A stretch of 64,000 nucleotides of DNA from Gnetum montanum (lineage: Eukaryota > Streptophyta > Gnetopsida > Gnetales > Gnetaceae), in assembly GCA_015680685.1 (NCBI GenBank), contig MNCI01026431.1, positions 862,492 to 926,491 on the forward strand, read 5' to 3'. The number at the start of each line of letters is the position of its first letter. Position 1 is the stretch's first letter. The position numbers and the translations under genes are program-made. The notes beneath the pieces are model-generated. The model did not search any database. It was given only the letters and a program-made list of their open reading frames with translations, and was not told where the DNA came from. This document shows positions 36,346-47,489 of the stretch, piece by piece.

Positions 36346-37680
36346 GATGGGACAACGTATAGGAGGAGGAGTCACTCTTTGATCAATTTCTAGATGAACT
36401 CCTCTTCGCTAGAGTAATCGATAAGGAGATGCCCATAGGATCAATGTGGTTTAGTAACATCCTCATCTGTCTCTCAACAGAAGAATTATCAAAAGAGTGG
36501 GATCATCACAAGAAGCAGCAGTTTCTTCACAAGGCCAAGAACTTCATGGAAATCAACGGACACCTTTACAAGGTGTGTGCGGATGGCTTGGTTTGAGGGT
36601 GTGTCCCTTATGTAGATACATTGCGCATCCTCCAGGATGCTCATGAGGGCCCTTGTGTGGGCCACTATGCTAGACGACACATGGCCATTAAGATCCTTCT
36701 TGTAGGATATTACTGGCCTACACTCTTTAGGGATGCGCAATGGTTCTCCCGCTCTTGTGAACAATGTCAGAGAGATGGCGGGATGACAACATGAATGGAG
36801 GAACCCCAATAGTGGATCTAGCCACTGAAATCCTTCTATATTTGGGGAATTAACTTCATGGGTCCCATCAAACCCATGTCCAACAGGAAGGCATACATCA
36901 TCGTCATTGTAGACTACTGTACTAAGTGGGCAAAGGCAGTAGCCTTCATCAACTGTTCCTCAAACACAGCTTCATGGTTTGTCCAACAAAAAATTGTGAA
37001 TAGGTTTGGGGTGTCACATGCACTCATTTTAGACAACGGAACTCATTTCATGGGCACTACTTTTTGTAAACTTATGCAACACTTGGAGGTTGAACATAAC
37101 TTTACAACACCTTATCACCTCGAAGCCAACGGGCAAGCCAAAGTTACAAATAGGGAGATTACAAAGATCCTAAGTAGGACCATTAGAAAATATAGGAGGG
37201 ATTGGAGCACAAAACTTAATGATGCCCTTTGGGCTTATTGCTCCATGTGGAAACTTCCTATAGGCTACTCTCCTTATGAGTTAGTGTACGAGAAGCTATC
37301 GAAACTTCTAGTTTAGGCAGAACTCTGAACACTATCTACCACTAGTGACTTGGGCCTTGACTTATCACTAGCACATTGAGAATGACTCATGAACTTGAAT
37401 GTGCTAGATGAGAATTGACTAGTATCCCTATCATCAAATGAGATACACAAGGCCTATAATAAAAAACATCATGATCTTAGGATTTGAAAGGTAACATTTC
37501 AATGAGAAGATAAGGTACTCTACTGGAACCCCACACATGTATTGCAATGTACTAAGTTTTAAACACTGTGGGAGGGACCTTATATTATTTTCAAAACCTT
37601 TCCATCTGGGGCCTTGCTTATACACAAACCTAAGGATCCCATGAAAACACAGTTAGTTAATACGCAAAAATTAAAACCCT
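36346..37680 (+). pseudogene. Integrase remnant of element C
   Basis: Zinc-binding region at about 36510-36800 (FLHKAKNFMEINGHLYKVCA, then a GHYARRHMAIKIL block and CEQCQRDGG). The core at 36858-37316 is one open stretch: VIVDYCTKWAKAV and LILDNGTHFMG give the two Asp residues, but the third block reads EANGQAKVTNREI with Lys for the catalytic Glu (copy A has Glu). DALWAYCSMW and GYSPYELVYEK end the core. The C-terminal tail to about 37680 has DKVLYWNPTH and WEGPYIIFKTFPSGAL, as in other gypsy integrases. Stops flank the open core. Confidence 0.88.
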
Positions 37681-37748
37681 TCCATGAACTCCAATGAACC
37701 AGTGCCACTACCCTCTCATCAGACAGCCAACCTCGTTCCATTTTTTGG

Positions 37749-37784
37749 ATCTCCTCCTCCCAACTTAGACATGGGGGAGATCAT
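37749..37784 (+). promoter_or_regulatory. Internal purine tract in a small hairpin (C)
   Basis: GATCTCC at 37749-37755 is exactly complementary to GGAGATC within ACATGGGGGAGATC. A and B conserve the arrangement at the same distance after integrase, and the purine arm resembles the family's polypurine tract. Confidence 0.55.
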
Positions 37785-39337
37785 GTTCCATGCTAACCAA
37801 TACTACTGGCTCCTTAGTTGTTTTTGCAAGTTTTTGTTTTACACCTTTTTTTACAACATCATTCATACATTTGTCATTCTTGCTTACTTTTTATATTTTT
37901 ATTTACTTTTCTATTTATTTTTTTATTTATATATATATGTATGTATGTCCTTATCTTTTATTTGTTTTATACTTTTTATTAATAAGCCATTTTATTGTCA
38001 CAGGATGTACTGGTGCGGTTGTTTCTCTTTATGATGGGTTGCATGATATGGTCCACCTATTATATCTAGCTCTCACCTTCACATTGTTGTTCTAGGTAGT
38101 CATGTTGAACTCTCATTTCATGTAATAGGTAGTGAGTCCACGTCATCCACCCATCCACCCACTCCATGGTTTTCCTTTGTTTGGAAACATGCAATCCCTT
38201 TCAATTAAAAACAACTTTAATTAATTCATGACTTACATAGTTTCCAAACTTGAGAAGGATCCAAAGGTTTGAATAGGCTATGACTTCAAGGGGAATGCAA
38301 CATTCTTCTTACTTTTCTATTCCCTTGCATGCAAGCATGTGTCCTCACAGACTTCTTACAACTCCATATCCTCTCCTAACTGGAAGTTACATGGCAATTT
38401 GTCCTTGCATGGTGTGGTCCTCAGAAAAAAAAACAATAAAAAGAATGAAAAAAAATGAGGATTCAAAGCACACCCCTTGGCCAAATGCATGTGAAACCAC
38501 ATGGGTCTTTGCATGGTGTGGTTCCCATAGAAAATAAAAAAATAAACACATGGGAATTCAAAGCACACCCCTTAGACCACCTCTAACGAGCTACAAGCTC
38601 TAGTTATGGGACTTGCTTTGTCCCCTCTAACTTAGCCCTTTTTCACTTCCTCTTGCTCACTCATGTTGGAGTGGTGGTTGTTTATGGGAGCATTCTTATG
38701 CCCCAAGGGGATGGACTAGTCTTCAAATGTTGATGTGATGTCATTGAACATGGTTGGTCTTGGGTCTAGACTAAGGATGGATCCTACCAGGTCACTTAAT
38801 TACACACTTCACAAGGGATTTCATGTGACCAACATTAGGAATTCCATCTCACTCCCTCTTCACTTCATCATTTTCTTCCCATTATTCACCTCACTACTGG
38901 TTCTATGTCTTGAATGTTGATCATGCTCTGCTAGAACTTCTAATTCTTTAGCTAGTTCTCATGGATTTGGGTATTAACCCGCAGTCACCATTAATTAACT
39001 ATAGGACCCACAGACTCCTATGTTGGCGATATGCAAGGACTACTACTTACTATGGGGAGGACCCACTTAAATATCCTTTGGTTCCATTTGTTAATCTCCT
39101 ATCCCCTTGATATGGTTGGTCGATTGTCTCTGTGCTAACCATCGCATGGTCCCTCATCTGCAAAGTTTCATACTATTATATTGTTCTCATTTTGACTCTT
39201 CTTCTAGTTACAATCTTTCTTCCTCTTTCACTCATACTGTTCTTTGGTCTCTGCGACCTCAAATCACCCCCATGTTGTGCTCCAATTCATAACTTTGGAC
39301 TTTTTCTTTAATGGTCAACATAGATCAACATTCGTAG
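37785..39337 (+). other. 3' noncoding module of element C
   Basis: Collinear with A 1450-2830 and B 10010-11530: pyrimidine-rich run near 37840-37990, two A-rich hairpins at 38407-38570, the block AAGGGGATGGACTAGTCTT (about 38705) and GGGGAGGACCCACTT (about 39052). Hydrophobic ORFs at 37684-38095 come from the T-rich run and are not conserved in A or B. Confidence 0.6.
38407..38570 (+). repeat. Two tandem A-rich hairpin units (C)
   Basis: Unit 1 (38407-38475) and unit 2 (38511-38570) each have GCATGGTGTGGT(T/C)C as left arm and a GGATTCAAAGCACACC or GGGAATTCAAAGCACACC right arm, with an A-rich loop. Unit 2 pairs TTCCCAT with ATGGGAA exactly. Same design as in A and B. Confidence 0.6.
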
Positions 39338-39434
39338 CACAACTGCATCGACTAGGCCCCGTATACGCATCCCCCTACATTACGCAACCTTGTTTATGTG
39401 GCCCCATCGATGCATGGAAAAAATACTATATATA
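39338..39434 (+). promoter_or_regulatory. Candidate internal promoter upstream of ORF3 (C)
   Basis: ATCGACTAGGCCCCGTATACG and GTTTATGTGGCCCCATCGATG resemble this element's own U3 words (GACTAGGCCAC, GTTGATGTGACCCC), and are followed by TATATATA (39427-39434), about 350 bases before the ORF3 ATG. B has the same order at 9938-10005. Confidence 0.5.
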
Positions 39435-39602
39435 CCACCATTGCACCTTTGGAATTTATCCATTTGTTCACAACGCTAGGGGAGTTTTTCCATTTTTCTA
39501 TGCCAATACTTCTTTCCGAGCATAAAAAATTTCCACCACGTGTCCTAATTCCACCATTCTTTCAACCCTTTCGCAATCAAAGGAATGCTCTTCATTGTTT
39601 GG

Positions 39603-39670
39603 NNNNNNNNNNNNNNNNNNNNNNNNNNNNNNNNNNNNNNNNNNNNNNNNNNNNNNNNNNNNNNNNNNNN
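39603..39670. other. Assembly gap (68 Ns)
   Basis: Run of N between the internal TATA region and the ORF3 start. True length unknown, so the ORF3 leader in C cannot be read fully. Confidence 0.99.
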
Positions 39671-39787
39671 GGGAAGCTAATAGGATGCACGTGCCATTGT
39701 CATAGCTTGGTCAAAATGAGAAGGTATATGATTGTCATTTTGAGCAACTTATACACATTTTAATTCATGGTTATGTTGGGACTACAT

Positions 39788-42730
39788 ATGGCACCCAAAC
39801 TGATGCATCCAAGGGGACAAGGACCATCCCAACCAAGAGATAAGTGACTAAGAATGGGAAGAGGATGAGGCACGTAACCTCCAAAGCATGTGGAGGGCAC
39901 ACATGCAATTGGCCCTCTCTGTGAAGAACTTAACATGGAATCTGTTCATCAAATTCCTGAAGAGGACATCCTTAGTGAACAATCATGAAGGGACGAGACT
40001 TTGGTGGTAGTGCCACAGCTTGAGGTCACCCTCACCCAGGCCTATATTGATGCTATTAAGTCGAGGAAGCTACAACGAACGGTCCTTCAGGAGTTGAACT
40101 TCAGACCATTTCTAGAGAATGCATCAGAAGTGGTCAAAACCTAATTGAAAAATTCTCCTATGTGGCCAATCGTCATATTCAATGGTGAATGGTACCTAAG
40201 AGAAACTTACCTCTTCTGGACAAATCGGCAACGAGGGTCCAGAGTAAGAATCAAAGACATTCATGTCTCTTACTTTGCCGAAGTAATTGCACAAGGTCTA
40301 GGGTTGCTAGAGACTAGAGTTGATGTGGTAGAGATTCACAAACAAGTAGACCTCGAGGTAAAAGGAGAGTGGATCAGGTGGTGCTATGGGGTAGAGCGTA
40401 AGGAGTTTGGAATCCTAATCACCATAGAGAGGGTTTATTCAAAAATCACATCTTACCACTTGAATCCAACTATAAGAGCCAGCAAGATCACTACCTTCTC
40501 TGCTCATGCATGTATCTCTCTAAGCAGAAAGTTCCCCATCAACCTTCCATAGTTACTTTTCCTAGAGATTGAAAAAAGATTTGCTGAAAATGAATGTGGA
40601 AGGCGAGCTCTAAACTTTTTCTACCTAATTAGAAAATTGTGCAAATGGGTAGGGATAGCATGATATGCCAATGAAACACTTTGTCATGCCACAATTGCCT
40701 CATGGTAGGAAATGATGAAGGACAAGAATCTAGCCATAACACAACTTAGGGAAGACCAGAAACCACCTCCACCACCTACACAGACAATCATAGAACACAT
40801 ACGCGAGATCCAATAATCACTCTTGAGCTAATTAGAGTGATCAGTAGGAACTGGTGGAGGAGAAGACCATTTAGTCTATTGCCCTATGATGAGCCATCTT
40901 GAAAAAGTGGCTTGATTGGTGAGTCTGCTGGAGAGAGTAGGGCCAATGTTTTCTACCGTTTGGATGCAACTGCCTAATAGAACTAACCCTAGTGTCCAAG
41001 AAGTAATGGTGTCCACCCAACAATTATTTCTTGAAATTTTAGGAAATTCCACTACTTTTTCGGTGTGCTTAGAGGATGAGGATGGGGCAACTATCCTAGT
41101 AATGCAACACTAGGGACAAGAAGTTGTGGCTGAAGTGGTTGCTGACACAATTGCTATGACCATTAATGCACCTATGGTGCCTATATTGGATGTACATGGG
41201 CTTGGAGATGTACAAACGTTTGTAAGAACTTCACATAGTATAATTGATGTAGCCTAACATGAAGAGTTGTTGGATCGACTAGTGGGAACTAGGCATTTGC
41301 TTTCGAATGTCTTTGATCTTCTGGAAAACATTACTACGACCCAGTCGGAGCTGCTCTCAGTAAGGGGCACGTGCCTCATCTCGTCGGGTCAACTTGAAGA
41401 GGCACAAGAGGATCATCAACACTTGGTAGTGGAAGTTGCTCAATTAAGGGCCCAACTTGTTGATCCAACTCTCCTCAACTGTGAACTTACCAGGGATGAA
41501 GCTTCTCAATAGCTTCAAACCAAACTTTAGATGGTTGAGTGTGAGCGAGAGTCGGCAATCTTTGACAAGTCCTTAATAGACACCCATGATTACCATCTAA
41601 ATAAGGACTTGGTAGAGGTTCGCCAGGAGAATGTCAGGCTGACTGTAGAAGTTCATCGCCTACATAGTGTTAGTGTTGAGAATCAACACATGAAAGACTT
41701 TATCCATCAATAGTAGGAGGAGCTAGCCAGGGTAAACACCGATGTGAGGAGATTGGTAGCTGAAAATCATAATCTATCTATGGAGGAAGTTCAAGCCTTG
41801 CAACAAAAATTAGCAATTGAAATCATCGCTTGGAAAAATGAGGTCGTTAAGTTTGAACAAGTTAAAAATCACTATAAGGACCAAGTGGGATTGCAAAAAG
41901 ATGTAAATGAAAAAGAAATTCAAGTCACAAAGGATAAAATGAACTAAGCACTCCAGAAGCTTCGGGAAGGAGGCAAGGTATGGCAACCCATCTTCTATGG
42001 CTTGAATGCCTACAACCAAGTTGAAATATACCTCCATGAGATGCAAATTGAAGAAATGATAGAATACATGGAGTTATCTAATCTCTGTTATGCAAACCTG
42101 GCTATGCTAATAGCTAGAAGGCCACGATTTGACTTGGAAAAGCAAGTGGCCACCTCGTATTCTTTAGACGAGGGTGAGTTCCAAATGCATAAAGAGACAA
42201 AATAAAAGTTAGAAATAGCAAATGTGGAGCTTGAAGTTCTCTGCACCCATTTTGAATGACAATGTGCAGTTGCAGAGAACTTGGCCCTATGAATGAATGA
42301 CTACTAGTAGCTACAGACATTGATCCAAAAATTCGATAACAAATGAAAACAAGTTGTTGCTTGGTTTGTCAATTTGAAGGAACTCTTTCTTACACTTCCA
42401 TGTCCTTGGGATGTTCCTATTCCAACACACATTAGTGAAGCTACCTGGATAGTGAACGATCCCAGAAGAAAAGAAGATAAAATGAGGGAATTGTTGGAGG
42501 CATTTTTATTACCTCCAAAAGTTGCAACTACTGTAGGGAAACCATCATCAACGCCACAATAGCCACATGCACCAGAAGTTGGTGAAGGCCCATTAGAACC
42601 ACCACAACTAGGGATGGTATGACCTTCTCCAACACCTTTGGCATTTTTTGGCAAGGTGTTCAATTTTGTCTTTGAACACCACAATTTTGTAATTTATGTT
42701 TTCCATACAGCCAAGCACTTGGTATGTTAA
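39788..42730 (+). pseudogene. ORF3 of element C: 980-codon protein of unknown function, coiled-coil C-terminal half
   Basis: I do not recognise the family. From ATG 39788 to TAA 42728 one frame holds throughout, with about two dozen in-frame stops but no net frameshift. Codons about 119-250 form the best-conserved part relative to B: MWPIVIFNGEWYLRETYLFW, RIKDIHVSYFAEVIAQ, then GILITIERVYSKITSYHLNP and FLEIEKRFAENE. A Pro-rich hinge (PPPPPTQT) lies near codon 325. Codons about 493-835 are rich in Leu, Glu, Gln and Lys with heptad-like spacing (EEAQEDHQHLVVEVAQLRAQ; VQALQQKLAIEIIAWKNEV), consistent with coiled coil. No transmembrane segment is evident. It could be a structural or RNA-binding accessory protein; that is inference. 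Confidence 0.78.
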
Positions 42731-42826
42731 TAGAGTCAATGTTTATGTAGATGTGTTTTGTCGTGTGTGCCATCAATAACTTCATACCTTCCAAATTGTA
42801 ATAAACTCAAGGATGAGTTTTCACTC

Positions 42827-42839
42827 AGTCATGATGGTA
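42827..42839 (+). other. Polypurine tract of element C (decayed)
   Basis: AGTCATGATGGTA abuts the LTR start TGATGAAATG; B and A have AGTCATGGGG at this place, so the purine run has been broken. Confidence 0.7.
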
Positions 42840-43735
42840 TGATGAAATGATTAGTTGATACATTGACTAGGCCACATTAATAGAGCCTCATTGATGTAGC
42901 CACATTGATGTGACCCCGTCGACATATCCATCCATGCATTAACACAACCCCATTAATGCAGAGTCCATCTCTTGCTATAAATATGAGTGCAACTGTAGTG
43001 TTTATGACATATTTTGGGAGTAGTTGTAGCCAAACTCTTGCAGTTTGTTCTCGTAAAAGTTAGAATATTTTCCAAGTGCCTACAACAGGTGTGAGAAAGG
43101 TGTATGGCTCTTTATTTGAGTGCTAATGTACCTGAGCCCATTGGCATGACCGACAATAAAGACAAGTGTTTTGAGCATTCCTTGCAACATTTGGATTTAG
43201 TCACTTAAGCATTTTAATAGTTTAATATTTCAATGCTTTAATAATTTTAGAATCTTTTATTGTTATCACTATACTATTATTGTCCTTTCATATTTTATGA
43301 GAACCATAGGCACGACCATCTCGAACATATATCAAACACTTGGTAACCTAGTGATGCTTAATGTCTGGTAACCTAGTAGTGGTTAGGGTATGCTTAAGAT
43401 GTGCATAGAAGATAGAATCAGTTGCTTATTCTAGGGAGAGTTAAGTCATTGAGTAGAACAATTATAATTTACACAACTTTCCATTTCCTACAATTAAAGA
43501 ATTAGACTTTAAAAGATAAAAGGAAAACCAATAAAAATCATTTGCCTCAATCTCACTTAACCATTGCTCTAGAATATCACAAGTCATGTTGGGAAGACAA
43601 TGACCATTCTAACTAAGGTTTTGCTGGCTAGAGTTTGGTGTATGCAAATGCTTGCAGTCTATGGAATTTGATCAAGTTACACATGAATGCCCGTGATTCG
43701 TATGGTTGGGTGTAGGGGTACCTCGCTGCTCATCA
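42840..43735 (+). repeat. 3' LTR of element C
   Basis: Partner of 30526-31419. Starts TGATGAAATGATTAG, has TATAAATA at 42976-42983 and ends GCTGCTCATCA. Most differences from the 5' LTR are C/T or G/A. Confidence 0.92.
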
Positions 43736-43740
43736 ATAAA
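43736..43740. repeat. Target-site duplication of element C, right copy
   Basis: ATAAA against ATAAT on the left (30521-30525). Confidence 0.6.
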
Positions 43741-44684
43741 AGTAAACAACAACATCTTCAAACTTAGCTAGATCTAGCAATAACATAAAAGGAATGCATG
43801 ATAAATTAGTAGTTAGTCTAGTTAGCCACTAGTGCTTGAAGTTTGTGATTGTAGTATCTCAAAAGACTTTTTTTTTCAACTATGTGATATTCCTTCCACT
43901 AGGAAATCTTTGCTATATGATTCAACTTGTAAAAGTTACTGAATAAAAGTCTCTAAATATTCAATATTATGGAAAAATATTTACTTGATACCTAAATTAT
44001 CTTCACAATTCTATTTTTAAGTTGAAAAGAGAAGATTTATGTTTGAATTATAGAAGATGATATTTTTGGTAGACTTTTTTTTCTCATGGTAGTTTTTACT
44101 TATTGATTCATCTCCATTTTCATCCTCATGATTTGGCTCCATACTTACACTTTTTATAGTTCTTTGCTTTTATTTTCTGATTTTCCTCTTTCTTTTGCAA
44201 ATACATACATGAGTGCTACATTGCTATATGCATGATCTTTTTTTTTGTAGAGGAATCATAAATTTTCCTTCTCCTTATTTTGAAGATTGTTATCATGCAC
44301 AATCATATTAATTCTCCATATCTTCTTTATTATTTCTACCTCAGTATTATTTTCTATGTATGCCAACAAAAAATTCTATTTATAGAAACAAAATCAATCA
44401 AGCTTGAAAGCCTACATGTAAAAGGAATTGAATTTGTCATCCTTTTCACTACTATCTTTGTTAGAATGGATAATTTTGTATTGGGATTTGGTTTATGTTG
44501 CTTATGAAAGCTAATACTTTTTAGTAGCTTAAGAGATATGTATATGTGTAGCTTGTATAATTTAAATTATTTTCATGTAGATTAGCTAATTTTCTTCCTA
44601 AAACTAAACAAATTTAAGTTGCAAAATTAAATTGATTACATTAGGCATAAATGAGGTGAAAACATTGCAATAATAAAACTATTA
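43741..44684. other. Unassigned AT-rich sequence
   Basis: No supported gene or repeat. The plus ORF at 44280-44507 (75 aa, hydrophobic start) has no recognisable similarity and lies in AT-rich sequence where chance ORFs of this length are expected. Confidence 0.4.
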
Positions 44685-45401
44685 GAGATGTGAAGCTAAA
44701 TCATGAAGTTGACTTTAGTTGAGCTTACGTTTTTCAAAAATATTAAGATGTGTTTCTTTTGAATGTCTAGAATAGCTTTAAAAATATTGTTACTTTAGAT
44801 ATAGAAAAGTTGTTTTTAGGAGACAAAAATTGGATTTTTATTGAAGTTAACTACAATGTCTTCATTATTGTAACTTGTGATTTGATCATTTAATTTCATT
44901 TTATAGTTTATGGTGGCAATGAGTTGAGAGTGAAGTCTCTTATTAAGGGTTGTTGTGTGCAAGTAATGAATTATAATCTTTGTAAATATCCTTATAGTTA
45001 GAAGATGCAAATAAATTCTGTTCATATTTTTCCCTTGTATCTTTCTCAAACTATTATTATGTTATCAATATTTTGTAATTCCATATTGCACAACTTGTGA
45101 TATTTATAATAATTATGTTGTTATTTGGACATGTAATAAGTTGTGTGTTTTGGTTCATTGTATGAACATGTAGAGTTTGTTAGATAGAAGATTATTTGCA
45201 AAGTATTTTATGTTTTAGTGAGCTATGTATGTAAGATGGAGATGATGTCTTGTTTTTTCTATCATTGATGAATGAAAAAAAGAGATCAAGATGGTGACAC
45301 TTTGGTATGATTGAATATGAAAAAATGGATTTCTGTATTTCAAAGCATGATGATGTTGTTTTCGGTGTTGTTGTGTCCTCTAAATATATTTCTTTTAAAG
45401 A
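44685..45401 (+). repeat. Dispersed repeat, probable degraded Ty1/copia LTR, copy 1
   Basis: Homologous over about 650 bases to 49588-50291: shared runs include TTATGTTATCAATATTTTGTAATT-type text, ACTTGTGATATTTATAATAAT, GTGTTTTGGTTCATTG and GATGGAGATGATGTCTTGTTTTT. Its first 120 bases recur at 45705-45830. Copia pieces between the two copies make LTR identity likely, though neither end is defined. Confidence 0.5.
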
Positions 45402-45704
45402 GACATATTATGTTATGTTAAGTAGAAGTTGTAAACACCTCTTTTATTTTGTTCAATATTTTTCTAGTATGTGTGTTTTCATGATAGCATTTTTGAATGC
45501 TTATGTAATACTATTTCATGTTCATTTGGCTTGAGGATGCCTATTCCCTAAGAATGTTTTGTGTAGAAATGCTCCTATGATGTTTGTGTGCACTTGTGAT
45601 TCTTTTATATGATTTTGTTTTGTTATTAGTGGATGAGAGATGTTTTGATTGATGATGTTGTTACAACAAGTTTTTCATTTTTTTGTTGGATTTTTTTAAA
45701 GCAA

Positions 45705-45830
45705 AATATTGTTAAAGATGGAAAGCCAAATCATGGAGTTGACTTTAGTTGAACTTACTTTTTTAAAATATCAAGTTTTTTAGATGTCTAAAATAGTTAT
45801 AGAAATATTGTTGCCACTTTTCATCCCTTG
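45705..45830 (+). repeat. Partial repeat of the start of copy 1
   Basis: AAAGATGGAAAGCCAAATCATGG and GAGTTGACTTTAGTTGAACTTAC repeat 44690-44800 about 1,020 bases downstream, suggesting a tandem or rearranged LTR arrangement. Confidence 0.6.
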
Positions 45831-45959
45831 CTCATTGTGTTACTACTGTCTTTTGCTCCTACTACTACCATGTCACTGATACACTTCATAGTTTAGTCTA
45901 TAACACTTCTTCTATTGTACCTTTGCTGATCTTGTCAAGTTGTAGATCCCATACATTAG

Positions 45960-46780
45960 TTTACATTGGTATTTTAAATGAAATAAAGATTTATTACACC
46001 TGAAGACACATAAGATATATTGGATAAATCTTACATTTTCATGGAAAAATAAAGATAGACTCTACAAATTGACCAAGCACCAATGGAAGCATCAAAACAA
46101 ATCATATATAGTTTTTGCTATAACATTATAACATTGTCTCAAATGGATAGTCATAGCACAAGAAATAAAAATATGTAACTCATCTTCAAGGGCTCATGAT
46201 ATGCATAACCTACAAATATGCTCTTCTCGAGGGATTTGAATTTATTTTCCACTTTCAATTCTAAGATGATGAGAACTTAAGTGACGCTTATTGATAGCAT
46301 TCCAATACTTGAAGGAAATAGCAATTGAGAGATAGTGAGCTCCTACATCTAGTTTATTAAATCTAATGTGGTGTTAATAAAATTACCTCTTTCCTTCCAC
46401 ATTAGTCCACATCTATGTTAAAACCTTCTAATTGACTAGTTGGAAAATATGCTTAGGATTTTGCTGCACATCCTTCCAAGACATATTCAATTTTCTCAAC
46501 CATTACATCCCCTAAAAATATCAACCATGGTCTTGTGGATCCTTAAGAACTACTTTAGAGAATTTGTCTTGCCTTGAGATATGCAAGCTATGAGTGTGTA
46601 ATAAATTAGCACAAGACTTGTACTTCTAAAGGTAATAAATCACATTCACATAATAATATTGAGTAAGATGTTTACATCTTTACCTTTAACTCATTGAGAA
46701 GAAATTTTTTTCTGGCACTCTTTCAATATCTTTCCAAAATTTAGTATTGAGTCAATGTCCCTAAACAACACATCCATATA
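45960..46780 (-). pseudogene. Probable LINE remnant: C-terminal zinc-binding region of a non-LTR reverse transcriptase
   Basis: Minus-strand translation near 46170-46330 reads LSSHHLRIESGK, then QIPREEHICRLC, ALEDELHIFISCA. The order H-LxIE-GR, PREERxCxxC, xEDExHFLxxC is the hallmark of the region after the RT domain in LINE-type ORF2 proteins. Further upstream on the minus strand (46380-46780) the frame contains LFRDIDSILNFGKILKECQK-like text without a clear motif. Stops are frequent, and no poly-A tail or 5' end could be fixed. Confidence 0.45.
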
Positions 46781-47489
46781 ATAAAGCAGGATAGATGTTA
46801 GTATAAAAAATTTACTTTTTGACCTTCCAAGACCAGGGGTCTAAATCCTTGCACTTGTTTTTGAAATGTGATATTTAAGCTATGCTTTTTGTACTCTTTC
46901 TTTTCTCTCAATTCTTTACATGAAGATGGAGCCTATGATGGAAATAATTGCATGCTTTCTACTAGTTTTGCAAGCACCCTCAATTCAAACATGTGAATTG
47001 CTATGTCGTTGATGATCACCATGGTGTCAAATGCATTACTATAGTCATAGGAAGAAAGGAAAGCTCTACTAGGACAGCGAGGGCTCCTACAATAACAAGG
47101 TAACTAAATGCATGGGAATCAAATAAACTACAAGGACTTATTGGAAGAGGTGTTTGTAAAGATGATGGGAAGTTTACACCATAAACTAGAAATATTAAAA
47201 GGAAAATAGCACCAAGTCACACAAAAGTTCTTGACCTGGCATCTTGTGGAGCTTTCACTTATTTTAAGAAATTATTTTCTTAATGGAACAAAACCTATGA
47301 AGTGGAACATGCGTTGTGAAAGAATTTTTTTTATTTCAAAATCTTTTATGTTTTTTTTAACATTGTGTTAATTAATAGTGTTGTATTTTCTTATTCTTGT
47401 ATGTTGCTTTCTTTCTCACATTTTTAACATAAGACCTACTTTAACATTTATATTATAAATTTTTTATGTTACATTTTTTAAAAAGGTCT

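Larger units (their letters stand above)
30526..43735 (+). mobile_element. Element C: complete but decayed 13.2-kb Athila-like Ty3/gypsy retrotransposon
   Basis: Order: 5' LTR, tRNA-Asp-type primer site, gag, protease, RT, RNase H, integrase, hairpin module, internal TATA region, N gap, ORF3, polypurine tract, 3' LTR. Total length (13,210 bp) is almost the same as B (13,171 bp) and the parts are collinear. LTRs of 894 and 896 bp differ at roughly one site in ten, mostly transitions, so the insertion is old. All ORFs contain stops, and the integrase catalytic Glu is Lys. It is inserted in unassigned AT-rich sequence. Confidence 0.93.

Noticed and set aside
37684-38095. Hydrophobic ORFs after C integrase as a possible envelope protein
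   Set aside because: The hydrophobic stretch comes from a T-rich run; frames are not conserved in A or B and there is no signal peptide or surface-domain pattern.
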